NCBI GenBank assembly: GCA_013350335.1 | Contig: CM023540.1 | Coordinates: 51,008,552-51,072,551 of the forward strand | Length of the DNA: 64,000 nt | From: Chimonanthus salicifolius | Lineage: Eukaryota > Streptophyta > Magnoliopsida > Laurales > Calycanthaceae | Reading direction: 5' to 3' | Shown here: piece after piece, positions 22,986 to 34,019 of the stretch | Numbering within the stretch: the stretch's first letter is position 1 | How the letters are laid out: each line of letters begins with the position of its first letter | Notes under the pieces: model-generated | Told to the model about the DNA's origin: nothing | What the model saw: only the letters and a program-made list of their open reading frames with translations | Databases searched by the model: none | Position numbers and translations under genes: made by a program

Positions 22986-24404
22986 ATGGGTATGTAAAAT
23001 ATAGTGAGGGTTGAAAGGGGAAATTATTAACTCTAATGAACTTAGAATTAAAGAGATACCATTAAATGAAAGATTAATGAGATTAATAAACTATAAGGTT
23101 GGAAATCATGAACTCGAACTCATTACATGGTCTATTTTGATTGATGAATGTAATCAGAGGATCGGAGGATAGTCTAGGAGTTATACGTACCCCGTAGTCA
23201 CTCCTTCGTAGAATCTATTGATTAGGTAGGTTTTTCCTACTTTCTTGAAGTATCACATGAATATTATATATGTTGATTTATTATTCGATCAATACATGAT
23301 TTGTATGATTTATCGATGCATGACATGAAAACATGCATCTTGTGGGGGATGGGAATAGTTGAGTCAAAGGTTAAGGAATGTTAAACTCTAACCTGAAATG
23401 TATGAAATACCATAACTATTCTGTATGGCCGCCGTCCATGAACATAGAAATTGGGCACATAAGATGGGCTCAAAGCTCCTGGGTGCGAGATTCGAAACCT
23501 GCGCAGGAGAGGATGGCTGATAGTATACCCCCAGTAATTCCGGTTAAATACTAGGTATTAGATAGTAGTTCCCAACTGATGCCCCAGGAAAGCTACGGGC
23601 ATAATGGCCAATGATTATAACTATTGAATGGAGAGTATGATAGAGAGAAATGCATGGGCATGAGAGAGATTTGTATTGATTCATGTACCATGGCATTTGC
23701 ATCATGTTGATTTAATGACTTATAAAAAGTATGTTGATTATGAATTGATTTATGAAATAATTATGAACTGATTTTAAATGCTTTACAAATATGAGATATG
23801 AATTGATTTTGAAATATGGGGTGGGGATGAAGAAGAACTTGTATATGTTTTCCCCGAATTTTATATATGTCATGTTGGTACCTACTTTGATGGGAATTCC
23901 TACTTGGCGTTGACTAAGCCCATAATACTCTATTCTGTTAGAAATTAATACAGGAAAGGAGAAAGGTGATGAGGCTGGACCAAGCGTTAGCCATGTATAG
24001 ATGAGGATGGCGCAAGATGGAGAATTGCGTAGAGGCTTGACGTTTTGAAATTGTTAGAGAATAAAACATTTCGTAGGGTTGAATTATTTGAGAAATTTGA
24101 GTTGTTGTATTTAAACCTTTGATTTGAGAAATACATGTTATCAAGATTATCATCCTGCTTTGCTTAGATTGAGAAAGATTGAATATTGGATTTAAATGAA
24201 TGTACTTATTTCCGCATTATTGTAAGTTAGTATATTGCTAAGATTACGTGGAGTCTCTCCATGTGCACACACTGGTTGGGCCAGTTATGGGTTGAATCTT
24301 CGGATTCGGACTTGACTCTTGTCGTGGCATTCTCCCCTTTTCTTCATGTTGTTAAATAAAAAAATCTACTCTAATAATTAGGGAGAAAAGGGAGGGGCGC
24401 TACA

Positions 24405-25728
24405 CAACCTTTTTACCGCCACCGCTCACTACTGGCCTTTGATGGGGATGCTACTGCTGGCTTGGCCGACCCTCTCTCTTGCATAACCCCAACCGCCGCC
24501 ACTATGCTCAGCTGTATACTGCTCCTGAGCTGACTACTCCTCTCCTCTCGGTCTCAGATTTGCGCCTACCGCTGTTCCTTCAGCCACCTCTGGCGTTGCA
24601 GCTGTCGTGCGCACCTCTTTCTGCACAACCGAGAGAGAGCCCTCTGATCTGAAGATTAGATCTACCTTAGATCTGCAATAATCGCAGCTGCCTCTACCGC
24701 CGCTCGCGGATGGCCGTGCCTCAGATCTACTCTAGGTCTGGCCGCCTCTGGCGTGGCTGTAGTCCTCCTTTCTTTGAGCATCTCTGCTACTGCTTAAGAA
24801 AATGGCAATCTCTGCCGTTCTGGCCCTCTTTCTCTGTCGCCTGCAATTTTACAGGTCTGCTACAGATCTATTTCGATCTGCCTACTGCTACCGCAGTTCT
24901 TCCTGCTCGACTCCCTGTGATCGGTGGAGTTCATAAGCGGGGTCAGAGATTTGAGGTGCTACATCAGCCGCAGCAACCCCTGATCTCAGATCTGCTTTCT
25001 TGTGCTAGGTTTCTGCTGGAGCGATCCCACTACGCGCACGCGCCGTTCCTTCTCAAATCGTACAGTCCCCTTGCCGACATCTCCGTTAGTCTTTCTCACA
25101 GCCCCGATCTGGTCCTCTGTTTCCAGATCTGAACCTCACGATCTCATATGTACTTTCAAATTTGGCTGCTTTCGACAATGGGTAATCTGCTCCCTTTCTG
25201 GATCTGACGATCTCCACTTTCGACGATGCCTCCTTGCATGTCTCAGATCTCAATCCTTCAGATCCAACGTAGATCTCCTCTGTTCACAGATCTGGCTGTC
25301 GGTGATTGCTGCAGGTGTTGCATGTCGCTCTTTTGGCTGCTGCCACATCTAGCCTCTTCTTCTTCTGCAGCCACTTGCTTCTCAAATCTGGCAGATCTGG
25401 CTGCAGTACTCGATCTGAAAAAACACCCTTGAGGTCCAGATCTGGCTGCCCTTCTTTTGCTGCAGCTCATTCGCACGTGTCGCCCGCCAGAGAAAGCTGC
25501 TCAGCCTTTATGCGATGGGCTTCAAAACTGAAACCCCCTTTTCGGATCTCCTTGCTGCAGCCCATAGAAACAACAACTGTCTAATGGCCGCTCCTCAGAT
25601 CTACTCCAAATCCGGCCTCCTCTGGTGCTCCTGCTGCTGCACTCCTGAAACCCCTTCTGCGCAGCAACCTCCTTTGATTTGTGATTTCCTCCGGTCCCGA
25701 TTCTAAACCCAGAGCTCTAAAACCAGTT
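24405..25728. repeat. CAGATCT-rich, C-rich interior of the composite element
   Basis: CAGATCTGG-like words recur dozens of times, and TGGCCGCTCCTCAGATCTAC at about 25584 repeats a segment near 24713. GC content is clearly above the surroundings. Open frames on both strands are low-complexity Cys/Leu/Ser-rich shadows. It belongs to the outer element ending at 25748. Confidence 0.6.
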
Positions 25729-25753
25729 GTTGGGTCTAATCTCCAACATTTTA

Positions 25754-26400
25754 AGTATATGAATCCATTCTCAATTTATTTGGGATTGATACGAACACCA
25801 ATGTCTTTGATAATAAGGACATCGGGCTTTTTCTTTTGTCCACTTGTCATTATTTAAGTGGTGAAAAGTAAACCAATGTCTTTTATTATAAAAAAAAACA
25901 CCTGTGTTCTATCACTTTCTATTTACTTTCTTCCTCTTCATCCACTCTCATTACTTTTACAATATCGAAGAAGATAGTTTTTATATGACAAAGTGTTTGT
26001 TTGTACTCAAATAAATGCTTTATTTCAAACTCTATTTCAAAGATGTAGCTAAATTGTGGTGGGTTTAGTGAACTTATATTAGAAATTAGATTCAGTTTAA
26101 ATTTAAATGATCAGATTAAAATCATTTAAATTGAAAAGAATTTTAATTAGAGATATTATAATAAATTGTATAAGATAGATATTTAATAAAGTATAAAGTA
26201 TAACCAAATATGATGGACCTTGTCAAATCTTTGTAGAGCGAACCAATAATTAGTTTCCAACTACAGGGTGAGTGGAATCTGACGCATAAATCAATTAATA
26301 AAATAATTGAAAAAGCCTTTATTCTGTCGGTTAAGTGATAGAGGAATTCTTCATAAAAAAATTAAGAATAATAAAAGTTCATATAATGCTCCAGTCCACC
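25754..26400. other. Intergenic, nothing recognised
   Basis: AT-rich sequence between two repeat elements. No supported feature. Confidence 0.55.
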
Positions 26401-26563
26401 CAGCACAATATTGTTTGCTTTGGGTCTGCACCCGAGTCCGCACGACTTTGTATTGAAAGTCTCACCCAAGGAGACACCCCAAAAGACGGCCTTGTGTTAG
26501 GAAGGAGGAAGCTTCCAACTTATATATTAGGGAGTCCCACTGCCCACACGCAATGTGGGACTT
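26401..26563 (-). repeat. AGTCCCACAT/GCGGACAAT-type LTR-like repeat, reversed
   Basis: On the plus strand CAGCACAATATTGTTTGCTT is at 26401-26420, CTTATATATTAGGGAGTCCC near 26519-26538, and CAATGTGGGACTT at 26551-26563. Reversed, the order is AAGTCCCACATTG, TATA box, CAAACAATATTGTGCTG, the same as at 4659-4857 and in the TRIM LTRs. Borders are not fixed. Confidence 0.5.
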
Positions 26564-26954
26564 TGAGAACACACCCCTAGGCACTGGCGCAAGCACCTGG
26601 CGATTTTCTCTCTGTGTTTGGACACCTGGCTAAGGCACTGGCCTCCTCTGGGACAAGGTACTACACTTCATTATCTAGAATATAATAATCACTTAGAATA
26701 GCAAAACATATTAGGTTTGTCAAGAAATGCAAAACTATGCGAATGTTCATTATGATTTGGACCAATTCTAATTCCTATAGGAAGCTTTTGTATCTGTGTA
26801 TTATGGTATTCTTTTATATAATAAATTGAATTGACTCTTAAAATATAAGGTCTAAGATCGACCTAATTTTCAATTGAACCTTAATTTTTAGGCTCATATT
26901 GAACTCAAGTTGATAACAAAGTTGACGGGGAGGAGACAACATTAGAGACCTTGG

Positions 26955-27175
26955 AGGATTGAAAGCTCCTAGTCGTTGGAGTAATAAATTAAAAGTCCTT
27001 TCTAATCATTGGGGCACTGTCAATAGCCACATCAGAGGAAGGAGTGGCAGAGAGATGAGCTTGCTTTGGGCAACCATGAAGCTTATAGCATGTGTCAACA
27101 GAATGATTGTGTATGTTGCTAGTAGATGCAAAATTGGGGACCTTTCGCCCTTTGTCTAAAGAGACAAGAAGCAGT
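26955..27175 (-). pseudogene. copia gag zinc-knuckle remnant
   Basis: The minus-strand translation contains HNHSVDTCYKLHGCPKQAHL. It aligns with the gag segment at about 1890-1945 (NHYVDSCYKLHGCPKQTNV). The first two Cys of the knuckle are lost. This is an isolated fragment of the same or a closely related copia family, in opposite orientation. The apparent plus-strand frame 26959-27159 is its shadow. Confidence 0.7.
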
Positions 27176-27893
27176 AGAAGAATCTATATGCTAATAAACA
27201 AAGAAGAGAACCCGATACATTGATGAGGCCAAGGTACTGTAAAGACCTTCCTTAGCCTTAAATGAAAAAATGGTCCAAACGAAATTTTGTTCGTAGTGGT
27301 TTTCGACCAAAGACGTCACTATAAGCAATCTTTCGTGTCACTAGTTTCACCCGAATCTAGCTTCCGATAACATGAATCCAATCAATATACGATGAACCTT
27401 CAATTGACTAATGAAATAATTCTCAAATAAACATTGTAACAAATATTTAATTCTATTTAAGAAAACCAAAGGTTCAAAAGATAAAACCAATACAAATAAA
27501 CACAAGAACTTATCTTGTCCTTGTCAATTCAAACTCAAAATCAAGATGCTCCAAGCTAACCATGCCCTTCTCCTTTTATAGGCCAAGGAGGAGGGTGGTT
27601 ACATTGATTATCCACCCAATTTAATGAAGTTGTGCTAAATTCCAAGCCATGCACACAAAATTCAATATTTCACTTTACACAAAGCACCTAGATTTTTTCT
27701 CATGGGAAACCTCTAAAGAACTTCATGCATGCAACCCTTTTTTTTTCCCAAAAGTCTTTTGCATTGGACTTGGCACCAACTCTTACTTCAACAAGACATG
27801 ATCAATCCCAATGAGGTGGTGAGATATTCTAAGCCTCAATCTTGCCAAATTTCAGGATTCAATGAGCCATAGATAATTCCAAGAAGATGGTTG
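27176..27893. other. Intergenic, possible LTR debris
   Basis: GTAAAGACCTTCCTTAGCC near 27238 and a pyrimidine-rich end may be old LTR sequence, but there are no paired ends. No coding features. Confidence 0.4.
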
Positions 27894-29510
27894 TGTAATG
27901 CCCCTGCCCTTTTTCACTCGCCGAAAAATCAGAGTATTTTTTTTTTAAAATAAAGCGTGAGAGAGGGCAGGACCCCACGATGCGAGATAAGTCCGAGCTT
28001 CCAAAGCTCGACCCTTAACTGGCCACCAATATGTATGCGTGGACAAGTCCACTAAACATTTCACACGTTACAAATAATTGCGAAAATAACATGCAAATAG
28101 AATTGCTACCCATATCCATTAATTTGCAAGGAAGACAATCCAACCATATAATAAACTGAACTTAATTATCCAAACATCATCAAACCATAGCAAGATAAAT
28201 CTAAGTTATTACAGTCCCAAAGTGCAATTAACTCAAATACATTGATCCAAAATAAATACTAAAATAAAGTATGCATAAGCTATCCAACCTCCTAAGCTTG
28301 GCTTTTTTCACGTCGATCACCCGTTCCATTCCTTGTACCATCATCTAAAGGTATAAGTAGGGCGTTAGTTAACGTGCCCAGTAGGAATTCCAAGTAGGGT
28401 TAGACACATAGGATTAGTATAAAATCACAATAAGTACAACATATCAAAAACTGTAAACAACTTGTAATACTAAAATCAGCGCATGATACTCATAATAAAA
28501 TCATGCTAATTTGATGCCATGTCATGTGTGTCATATGCCAATGATCTCCCACGCAACAACCCTATCACAAATCACATTGCTAATCTTCTTGATGAACAAG
28601 CAACATCAAAGTATTCACTGTTATGCCTCCCACGTATGTTAATCGGCAATACCGAATGGAGCGTGGACTTCCCCCACGTTTATTTATTTGAAACACCGAA
28701 TGGAGCGTGGACTCCTTCCCACATATGTTATTCGGAATCAGTGTGGATTCCTCCCACGTTTGTTTATCGGATACACCGAATGGAGCGTGGACTCCTTCCT
28801 TGTGTTCCGTCCCTATGCCATGCATGAGGATAATGAGTGCAATGATGCCTTTTCATATCCAAGTACATAATAGCATGGAAAATCAGTTCTTAAAACATAA
28901 CCAACCTAAAAATCCATACATGAATATAATCCACAGTGTGTCAACAAGGTAGAATCCTACCAACGTCCAAGATGATATCCTTGCTGTTTTCGTGAAGGTA
29001 TCGATCACTGATCACGTCAAAACCGATCGTACACACTTTTGTGAAATCCCGTTACCTTAACGAATTCAACATACACATATGTTAATTTAATCAATGAAGG
29101 TTCAAAATTCATAGCCGGAGTTGGATATGGATAGCATAGCTAAAAAAAATCAGGCGTAACTTCAAATTCAAGGCTCAAAATGGGAACTAACAATACAACA
29201 TATGACCAATATAGGTAGGCTTCAAAGTCTCAAACGATCCAAAATAATGGCCTATATCACTTTCTAAGCTTCATAGGAATATTTAATTGTTTCAAATAAA
29301 TTAAAAAAAATTCAGGTGTAATAATTCAATTTTGATTTCATTCTCAATATTTGACCAAAATAAAGAATAATGAGATCTTACAACAAATTAGTGCTCATAT
29401 AAAAGAAAATAAGAATTTACTTATAACCCTTAGAAAAATTGAATGGCTTAAAAGCTCACTAGGTCACAAGTCTCCACTGGTATTCTTCCAGTGTTCTTTT
29501 GATTCACAAT
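27894..29510 (-). repeat. LTR portion at the 3' side of the gypsy element
   Basis: The block has TGTAATGCCCCTGCCC at its outer end, and CGTGCCCAGTAGGAATTCC near 28373 that recurs near 61778 and, reversed, near 23890. A 40-bp-class tandem repeat lies at 28640-28800. The reading frames at 28519-28952 come from that repeat and are not genes. The inner border with integrase at about 29510 looks like a deletion junction. Confidence 0.55.
28640..28800. repeat. Tandem repeat with ACCGAATGGAGCGTGGAC
   Basis: The word ACCGAATGGAGCGTGGAC occurs near 28651, 28694 and 28774. A diverged copy (GGAATCAGTGTGGATTCC) lies near 28733. Each is followed by CTCC and CCCACGTTTGTTTAT-like sequence. The unit is about 40 bp with four copies. 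Confidence 0.75.
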
Positions 29511-29511
29511 G

Positions 29512-31640
29512 TCATCGGCGATCTCTGTCGGATACAATAGTTCTGGGTATACCATGTAGCCTGATGATATCTTTGATGTATCGTCGTCCCAGAGTCTGAG
29601 ATAAATCTGTCATTTTGATTGGAAGAAAGTGTGCTGACTTGGTGAATCGATCTACCACGACCCATATTGCGTCGTTGCCCTTTGATGACCTTGGCAACCC
29701 TGTCACAAAATCCATGGAAAATATTCCCATTTCCACTTTGGCACTGGTAAGGGTTTGAGTAATCCTGGTGGTTTCTGATGTTCAGGCTTGACTTGCTGAC
29801 AAGTTAGGCAATGAGCAACAAAATCTGCTACATCTCTTTTAAGTCCATGCCACTAGTAATGTCTCTTTAGGTCATGGTACATCTTGGTGCTACCCGGGTG
29901 TATAGAGAGTTTTGTTTGGTGTGCTTCGATCAACAACTCTCTTCTGCAGCTTTGAGACACATACGTCCTGCCTCGAAATAAAAGGCCTTGTCCCGGTCAT
30001 AATTCCCATTCTAGTACAACCTCACCAGTAGACATTTTAGCACATATCTCTTCCACTTCCCGATCTGTCCGTTGTTCCTGTTCAATCTTGGAAACCATGT
30101 TGGACCGTACTATCAGATTATACATACTCCCATTATTCTTGATGTACAAATTGAACTCTCGAATGGTATTCAGCATTTCCCATTCCTTCATAATCAAACT
30201 GGCCACTGTCGAATGTGACATGCGACTGAGGGCATCCGCCACTATGTTCCTTTGCCAGGATGATATCGAAGCACAAACTCGAAATCTTGCAGATATTCCA
30301 TCCATCTGCGCTGTTCATATTGAGTTCCTTCTGATCAAACAAATACTTCAAACTTTTGTGATCTGAAAATACTTCAAATTTCTCACCGTAAAAATAGTGT
30401 CTCTAGCTTCTGAGAGCGAAGACAACTGCGGCTAATTCTAGATCATGAGTTGGATAGTGGTGTTCATGTATTTTTAGTTTCCTTGAACCGTATGCCACTA
30501 TATGTTGACTTTGAGTAACAGAACACCTAAGTCCTTCTCCTGAAGCATCAAAATATACTTCATAGCCCTTGCCTCTTTCCAGTAAAATCAGAATAGGAGC
30601 AGTTGTAAGCCTCTCCTTTAGGTCTTCGAATCTTCGGTTGCATACATCAGACCATTCAAATTTGATTCCTTTCTGAGTGAGTCGGGTGAGTGGAGCTGCA
30701 ATCGTGGAGAAGTCCATAATACACTTCCGATAGTAACCAGCCAATTCCAGAAAGCTGTGGATTTCGGTCACATTCCTTGAAGCTTTCCAGTCTCTAACTG
30801 CTGCCACTTTAGCTGGGTCCACGGCTATTCCTTCCGCTAATAAGACATGCCCTAAGAAGTTAACCTCAGATAGCCAGAATTCGTACTTGCTTGCTTTGGC
30901 ATACAATTGATTCTTCTTCAGGGTGTCCAAGATTATCCTTAGATATTCAACATGCTCCTCACGACTTTTAGAATAAATCAGGATGTCGTCAATGAAAACA
31001 ATTACAAATTTGTCCAAGTAAGGATGAAAGATCCTGTTCATCAAATCCATGAATACAGCTGGTGCATTAGTAAGTCCAAACGGTATGACCACATACTCAT
31101 ATAGTCCATACCGAGTTCTGAAAGCCGTCTTCTCTATGTCTTCATCCCTAACACGGATTTGATGATAGCCTGACATCAGATCAATCTTGGAGAAGTGACT
31201 GGAGCCTCTGAGTTGATCGAATAGATCATCAATTATGGGTAGAAGGTACTTGTTTCTAACTGTCAGCTGGTTCAATTTCCGATAATCTACACACATCCGA
31301 AGCGTACCATCCTTCTTTTTCACAAATAATACCGGTGCTCCCTAAGATGATATGCTGTTCTGGATGCATCCTAGTCTGAGCAGTTCATTAATTTGCTTCT
31401 TTAATTCCGACATTTCTGCTGGGGCCATCCGATAATGCGGCAATGATACTGGTGTAGTGCCAGGATATAGCTTAATCTCAAAATCAATCTCCCTCTTTGG
31501 TGGCAAACTAGGGAGTTTTGTCGAAAATACCTCTGCGTAGTCTTTCACTACCGCAGGTAGTTCAGCCATTGGCGCCTTATCTAGTCTAATGCTGTTCAGT
31601 ACTAGACAGTTCATTTCCTCGTGCAGTCCTCTGGTCATTG
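29512..31640 (-). pseudogene. gypsy reverse transcriptase, RNase H and integrase
   Basis: An open frame of 306 residues (31323-30403) holds most of reverse transcriptase: [58 protein letters not shown] and the catalytic [10 protein letters not shown]. The thumb and the start of RNase H follow ([14 protein letters not shown], then [20 protein letters not shown]). One stop near 31340 separates it from the upstream PLPHYRMAPAEMSELKKQI segment (31638-31342). Integrase is split over frames: [16 protein letters not shown] near 29790, then [20 protein letters not shown] and DRFTKSAHFLPIK. It stops at IVSDRDRR near 29515, so the C-terminal third and any chromodomain are lost. Confidence 0.9.
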
Positions 31641-33131
31641 GTATGCTCTATCTGTCGGCATGTACCACATATCGTTTTCCCTCGGGTGACCAGAATATCA
31701 CCCTGCGGAGATGGCAGTCAATACTGGCCTGGAAGTTAGCCAACCAATCCATGCTGAATATGATGTCGTACTCTGTCATCTCGAGTACCAGATAGTTGAA
31801 CTCAAATCTGAATCCAGTAAAGTTCAGTGTTTATCGATGTGCAGATCAGTCCCAGTGATGTGTCTCCAATAGGGGATACAATTGTAAGTGCAGTGGACAG
31901 TTGTTTTACTAGGGTACCAGTAGCAGATATGAAAGCAGCAGATACAAAGGAGTGGGATGCTCCTGAATCAAATAATACAAAAGCATAGGACTACCAACTA
32001 CTGCCATACCTTGTATCACTGAGTGATCCACCAGTCTCTAGGAGGAGGAGCCAAAGTATATAGTCGTCTAGATCCTATCGGAATAGGTGCCCGTCTTGTC
32101 TGGTTATATGCTCTGGATGCTTGTGAATGAGCTGGTCGAACTGGAGGACGGAATGAACCCCTAGAGTGAGAAGGTCTATTGTTCTGCGGACACTCCCTCT
32201 TGAAATGGACCTGCTGGCCACACTGAAAACAGGTGCTAACACCTTGAGTAACTTGAGAGACGGATCCTGATGTGGAGGGCTAATTGAGACGAAAACTTCC
32301 AGTTGACCCAGTAGAAGGTGATGGTCTCCCAAAGTTGGTCTGAATCTCTTATTCGGGCGGAAAGCACGTCCCTCGCTTTGACCTCGGGGGTTGTCCACAA
32401 ACCAAACTGTCACTGTTAGCTTTTGTTCAGCTATAGTAGCTCGACTGACCACTACCGCCAATGTAGGTGGCTTGAAAATTGTCACTTTGACCCTGATGTT
32501 TGGTCGAAGGCCTCGCTCAAACTTATGAGCCTTTTTGTATTCTGTATCCACCATGTATAAAACATAACATGATAGACGGAGAAACTCCTGATGATACTCT
32601 GCAACAGTCATGGTGCCCTGAATCAAAGATATGAACGCTTGTGTCTGGCGCTCCTTCTCCTCTTCTAGAAAATAATGATCCAGGAACATTCCAGAGAATT
32701 GGTCCCATGTCATTTTAATCCTTTCCTCCGCTGGAACCTGTGCCCGTTGTCGTTCAATTACTTCCCACCACTTGCTTGCATCATCGATCAGTTATGAAGT
32801 AGCCAGCAGTATTCTATCTTCATTACTAGTGATCTTCAGTAATGTCAAAATCTTGGTGATATTTCTTAGCAAATTCTCCGCTCCTGTAGGTCCTTCTTTC
32901 CATTTGAAATGAGGGGGATGCTGCTGTTGGAAGTCTCTAACCATGCTTCGATCCTGTGCCTCATTGGAGGTTGCCCCTCTAGTGCCGTTCAAATGTTGCT
33001 GTAGAATAGAAGTGACCACTGCATGCACTAGGTTTTGCAACTCAGGAGGTACTTCAGGAATATTCACGCTATTCTACTCATCTTCAGTCCAGATGTGGGT
33101 TTTGTTCGAGTTCTTCTTCTTGGAGGCATTT
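31641..33131 (-). pseudogene. gypsy gag-protease remnant
   Basis: The frame begins ATGCCTCCAAGAAGAAG near 33131 (MPPRRR), with an early break at about 33070. Gag core follows in 33067-32075: MTWDQFSGMFLDHYF, AEYHQEFLRLSCYV, FERGLRPNIR. An intact zinc knuckle, CFQCGQQVHFKREC, lies at about 32230-32189. The protease active site LFDSGASHSFVSA lies in another frame near 31980-31940. Stops and frameshifts between 32075 and 31640 remove function. Confidence 0.8.
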
Positions 33132-33289
33132 TCCTAAGTCATTGAAACATTGTTTGACTTAGTTTTCTCATAAAGTTTTGTGTTTACATAGTTAATTTAA
33201 TTATCCATTCAATTCCCATTATCCTTTACTCATCCAGATAAACTTAAACAATCTGGAAAAATTATAAAAAAAAAATTCACTTTAAAATT

Positions 33290-33500
33290 CAGTCGACTGA
33301 ACTCGGCAGATCATCGTCAGCTACCAGTCCCGCGGACGGTAGAAACCAGTCCCACAGAGGTAGAAACCCGTCCCACAGGCAGTGCAACCCGTTCGCAGAC
33401 AACAGCCTATCCCTGTCTGTTACCCGTCTGCGGACGGTCGAAACCCATCCCACAGACGATAGAAACCCGTCCGCGGACGGTGATACTCGTCCAGCAGACA
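33290..33500. repeat. Palindrome-rich tandem repeat (CCGTCCGCGGACGG)
   Basis: A 20- to 22-bp unit of the form CCCGTCCGCGGACGGTAGAAA is repeated about eight times with variants such as GTCCCACAGAC and CGTTCGCAGAC. The intact palindrome CCGTCCGCGGACGG occurs near 33470. The block lies 160-370 bases upstream of the gypsy gag start, probably in the leader or the inner end of the LTR. Confidence 0.75.
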
Positions 33501-33959
33501 GTGTTCAGTCCTTAATTGTTTAATTATTTGTAAATCTTTTCTTCATGAGTTTCATTCTTTAATCTTGTCTAAACATGGTCATCATCATCATACCTCATTT
33601 TAACAAATCTTACCCACCAAACAAGGTTAGGGTCTTTTCCTTAATTTATTCCATCTTATGCCAGTCAACCAAGATTCCGAATTTAATCTTGTGGTTTGCT
33701 GGTTTCTTTTCAACACATATCCATTCCCATGGCTTACCACAGTTCAGCCAGTCCAGTCAACCAAATCCGGAACCATTGGTTCAACCATATTATGATTAAC
33801 ACTATGGTTTCCCTTAATTTTTAATTCTATATCATGAAACATAAAACCTTACCTTCTTTCTTGTCTCCTTCGTTTCTTTTTAATTTGAACTTGCTCCTCA
33901 GTCCTTCTCCTTCCTTTCTTGTTCTTCGCTGATTTCTCCAAGTCTAGAGCTGAAAATGG

Positions 33960-34019
<60 letters not shown>

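Larger units (their letters stand above)
18897..24404 (+). mobile_element. Chromovirus-type solo LTR carrying insertions
   Basis: The left end reads TGTGATGCCCCGAATTTTAG and the right end GGGAGGGGCGCTACA. These inverted GCCCC/GGGGC termini are typical of Tekay/Del-type gypsy LTRs. Flanks are CCACC (18892-18896) and CAACC (24405-24409), a 5-bp duplication with one mismatch. The body 23000-24400 has an ordered set of motifs (GATGGGAATTCCTACTTGGC near 23890) that recurs in reverse in the long LTR blocks near 28380 and 61780. No gypsy coding sequence is present, so this is a solo LTR. The 5.5-kb length includes at least one later insertion (around 19636-21080) and a gene fragment (about 22080-22985). 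Confidence 0.65.
17218..25748. mobile_element. Composite LTR-like element with TTTTA target duplication
   Basis: The left end is TGTTGGAGATTAGACCCAAC (17218-17237). The right end (25729-25748) is its exact reverse complement. Both outer flanks are TTTTA (17213-17217 and 25749-25753), a perfect 5-bp target-site duplication. TG...CA termini and a 5-bp duplication fit an LTR-type integration product. Two younger insertions lie inside: a TRIM (17323-17859) and a chromovirus-type LTR (18897-24404). Without them the unit is about 2.49 kb. It contains ACGTGGTTCGGCAATGTTGC, split by the TRIM, before CTACATCCACGG. No coding domain is visible. It may be a solo LTR, a long non-coding retroelement, or an inverted-repeat element. 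Confidence 0.8.

Noticed and set aside
24710..25735. Several plus-strand frames in the CAGATCT-rich tract
   Set aside because: Overlapping frames in all phases with biased composition; no domain; they come from the repeated hexamers.
28640..28800. CRISPR-like array
   Set aside because: Repeat copies are diverged, spacers are similar to each other, and the setting is a plant LTR.
28519..28952. Overlapping frames with repeated PNGAWTPS-like peptides
   Set aside because: These are translations of the ACCGAATGGAGCGTGGAC tandem repeat in an LTR.
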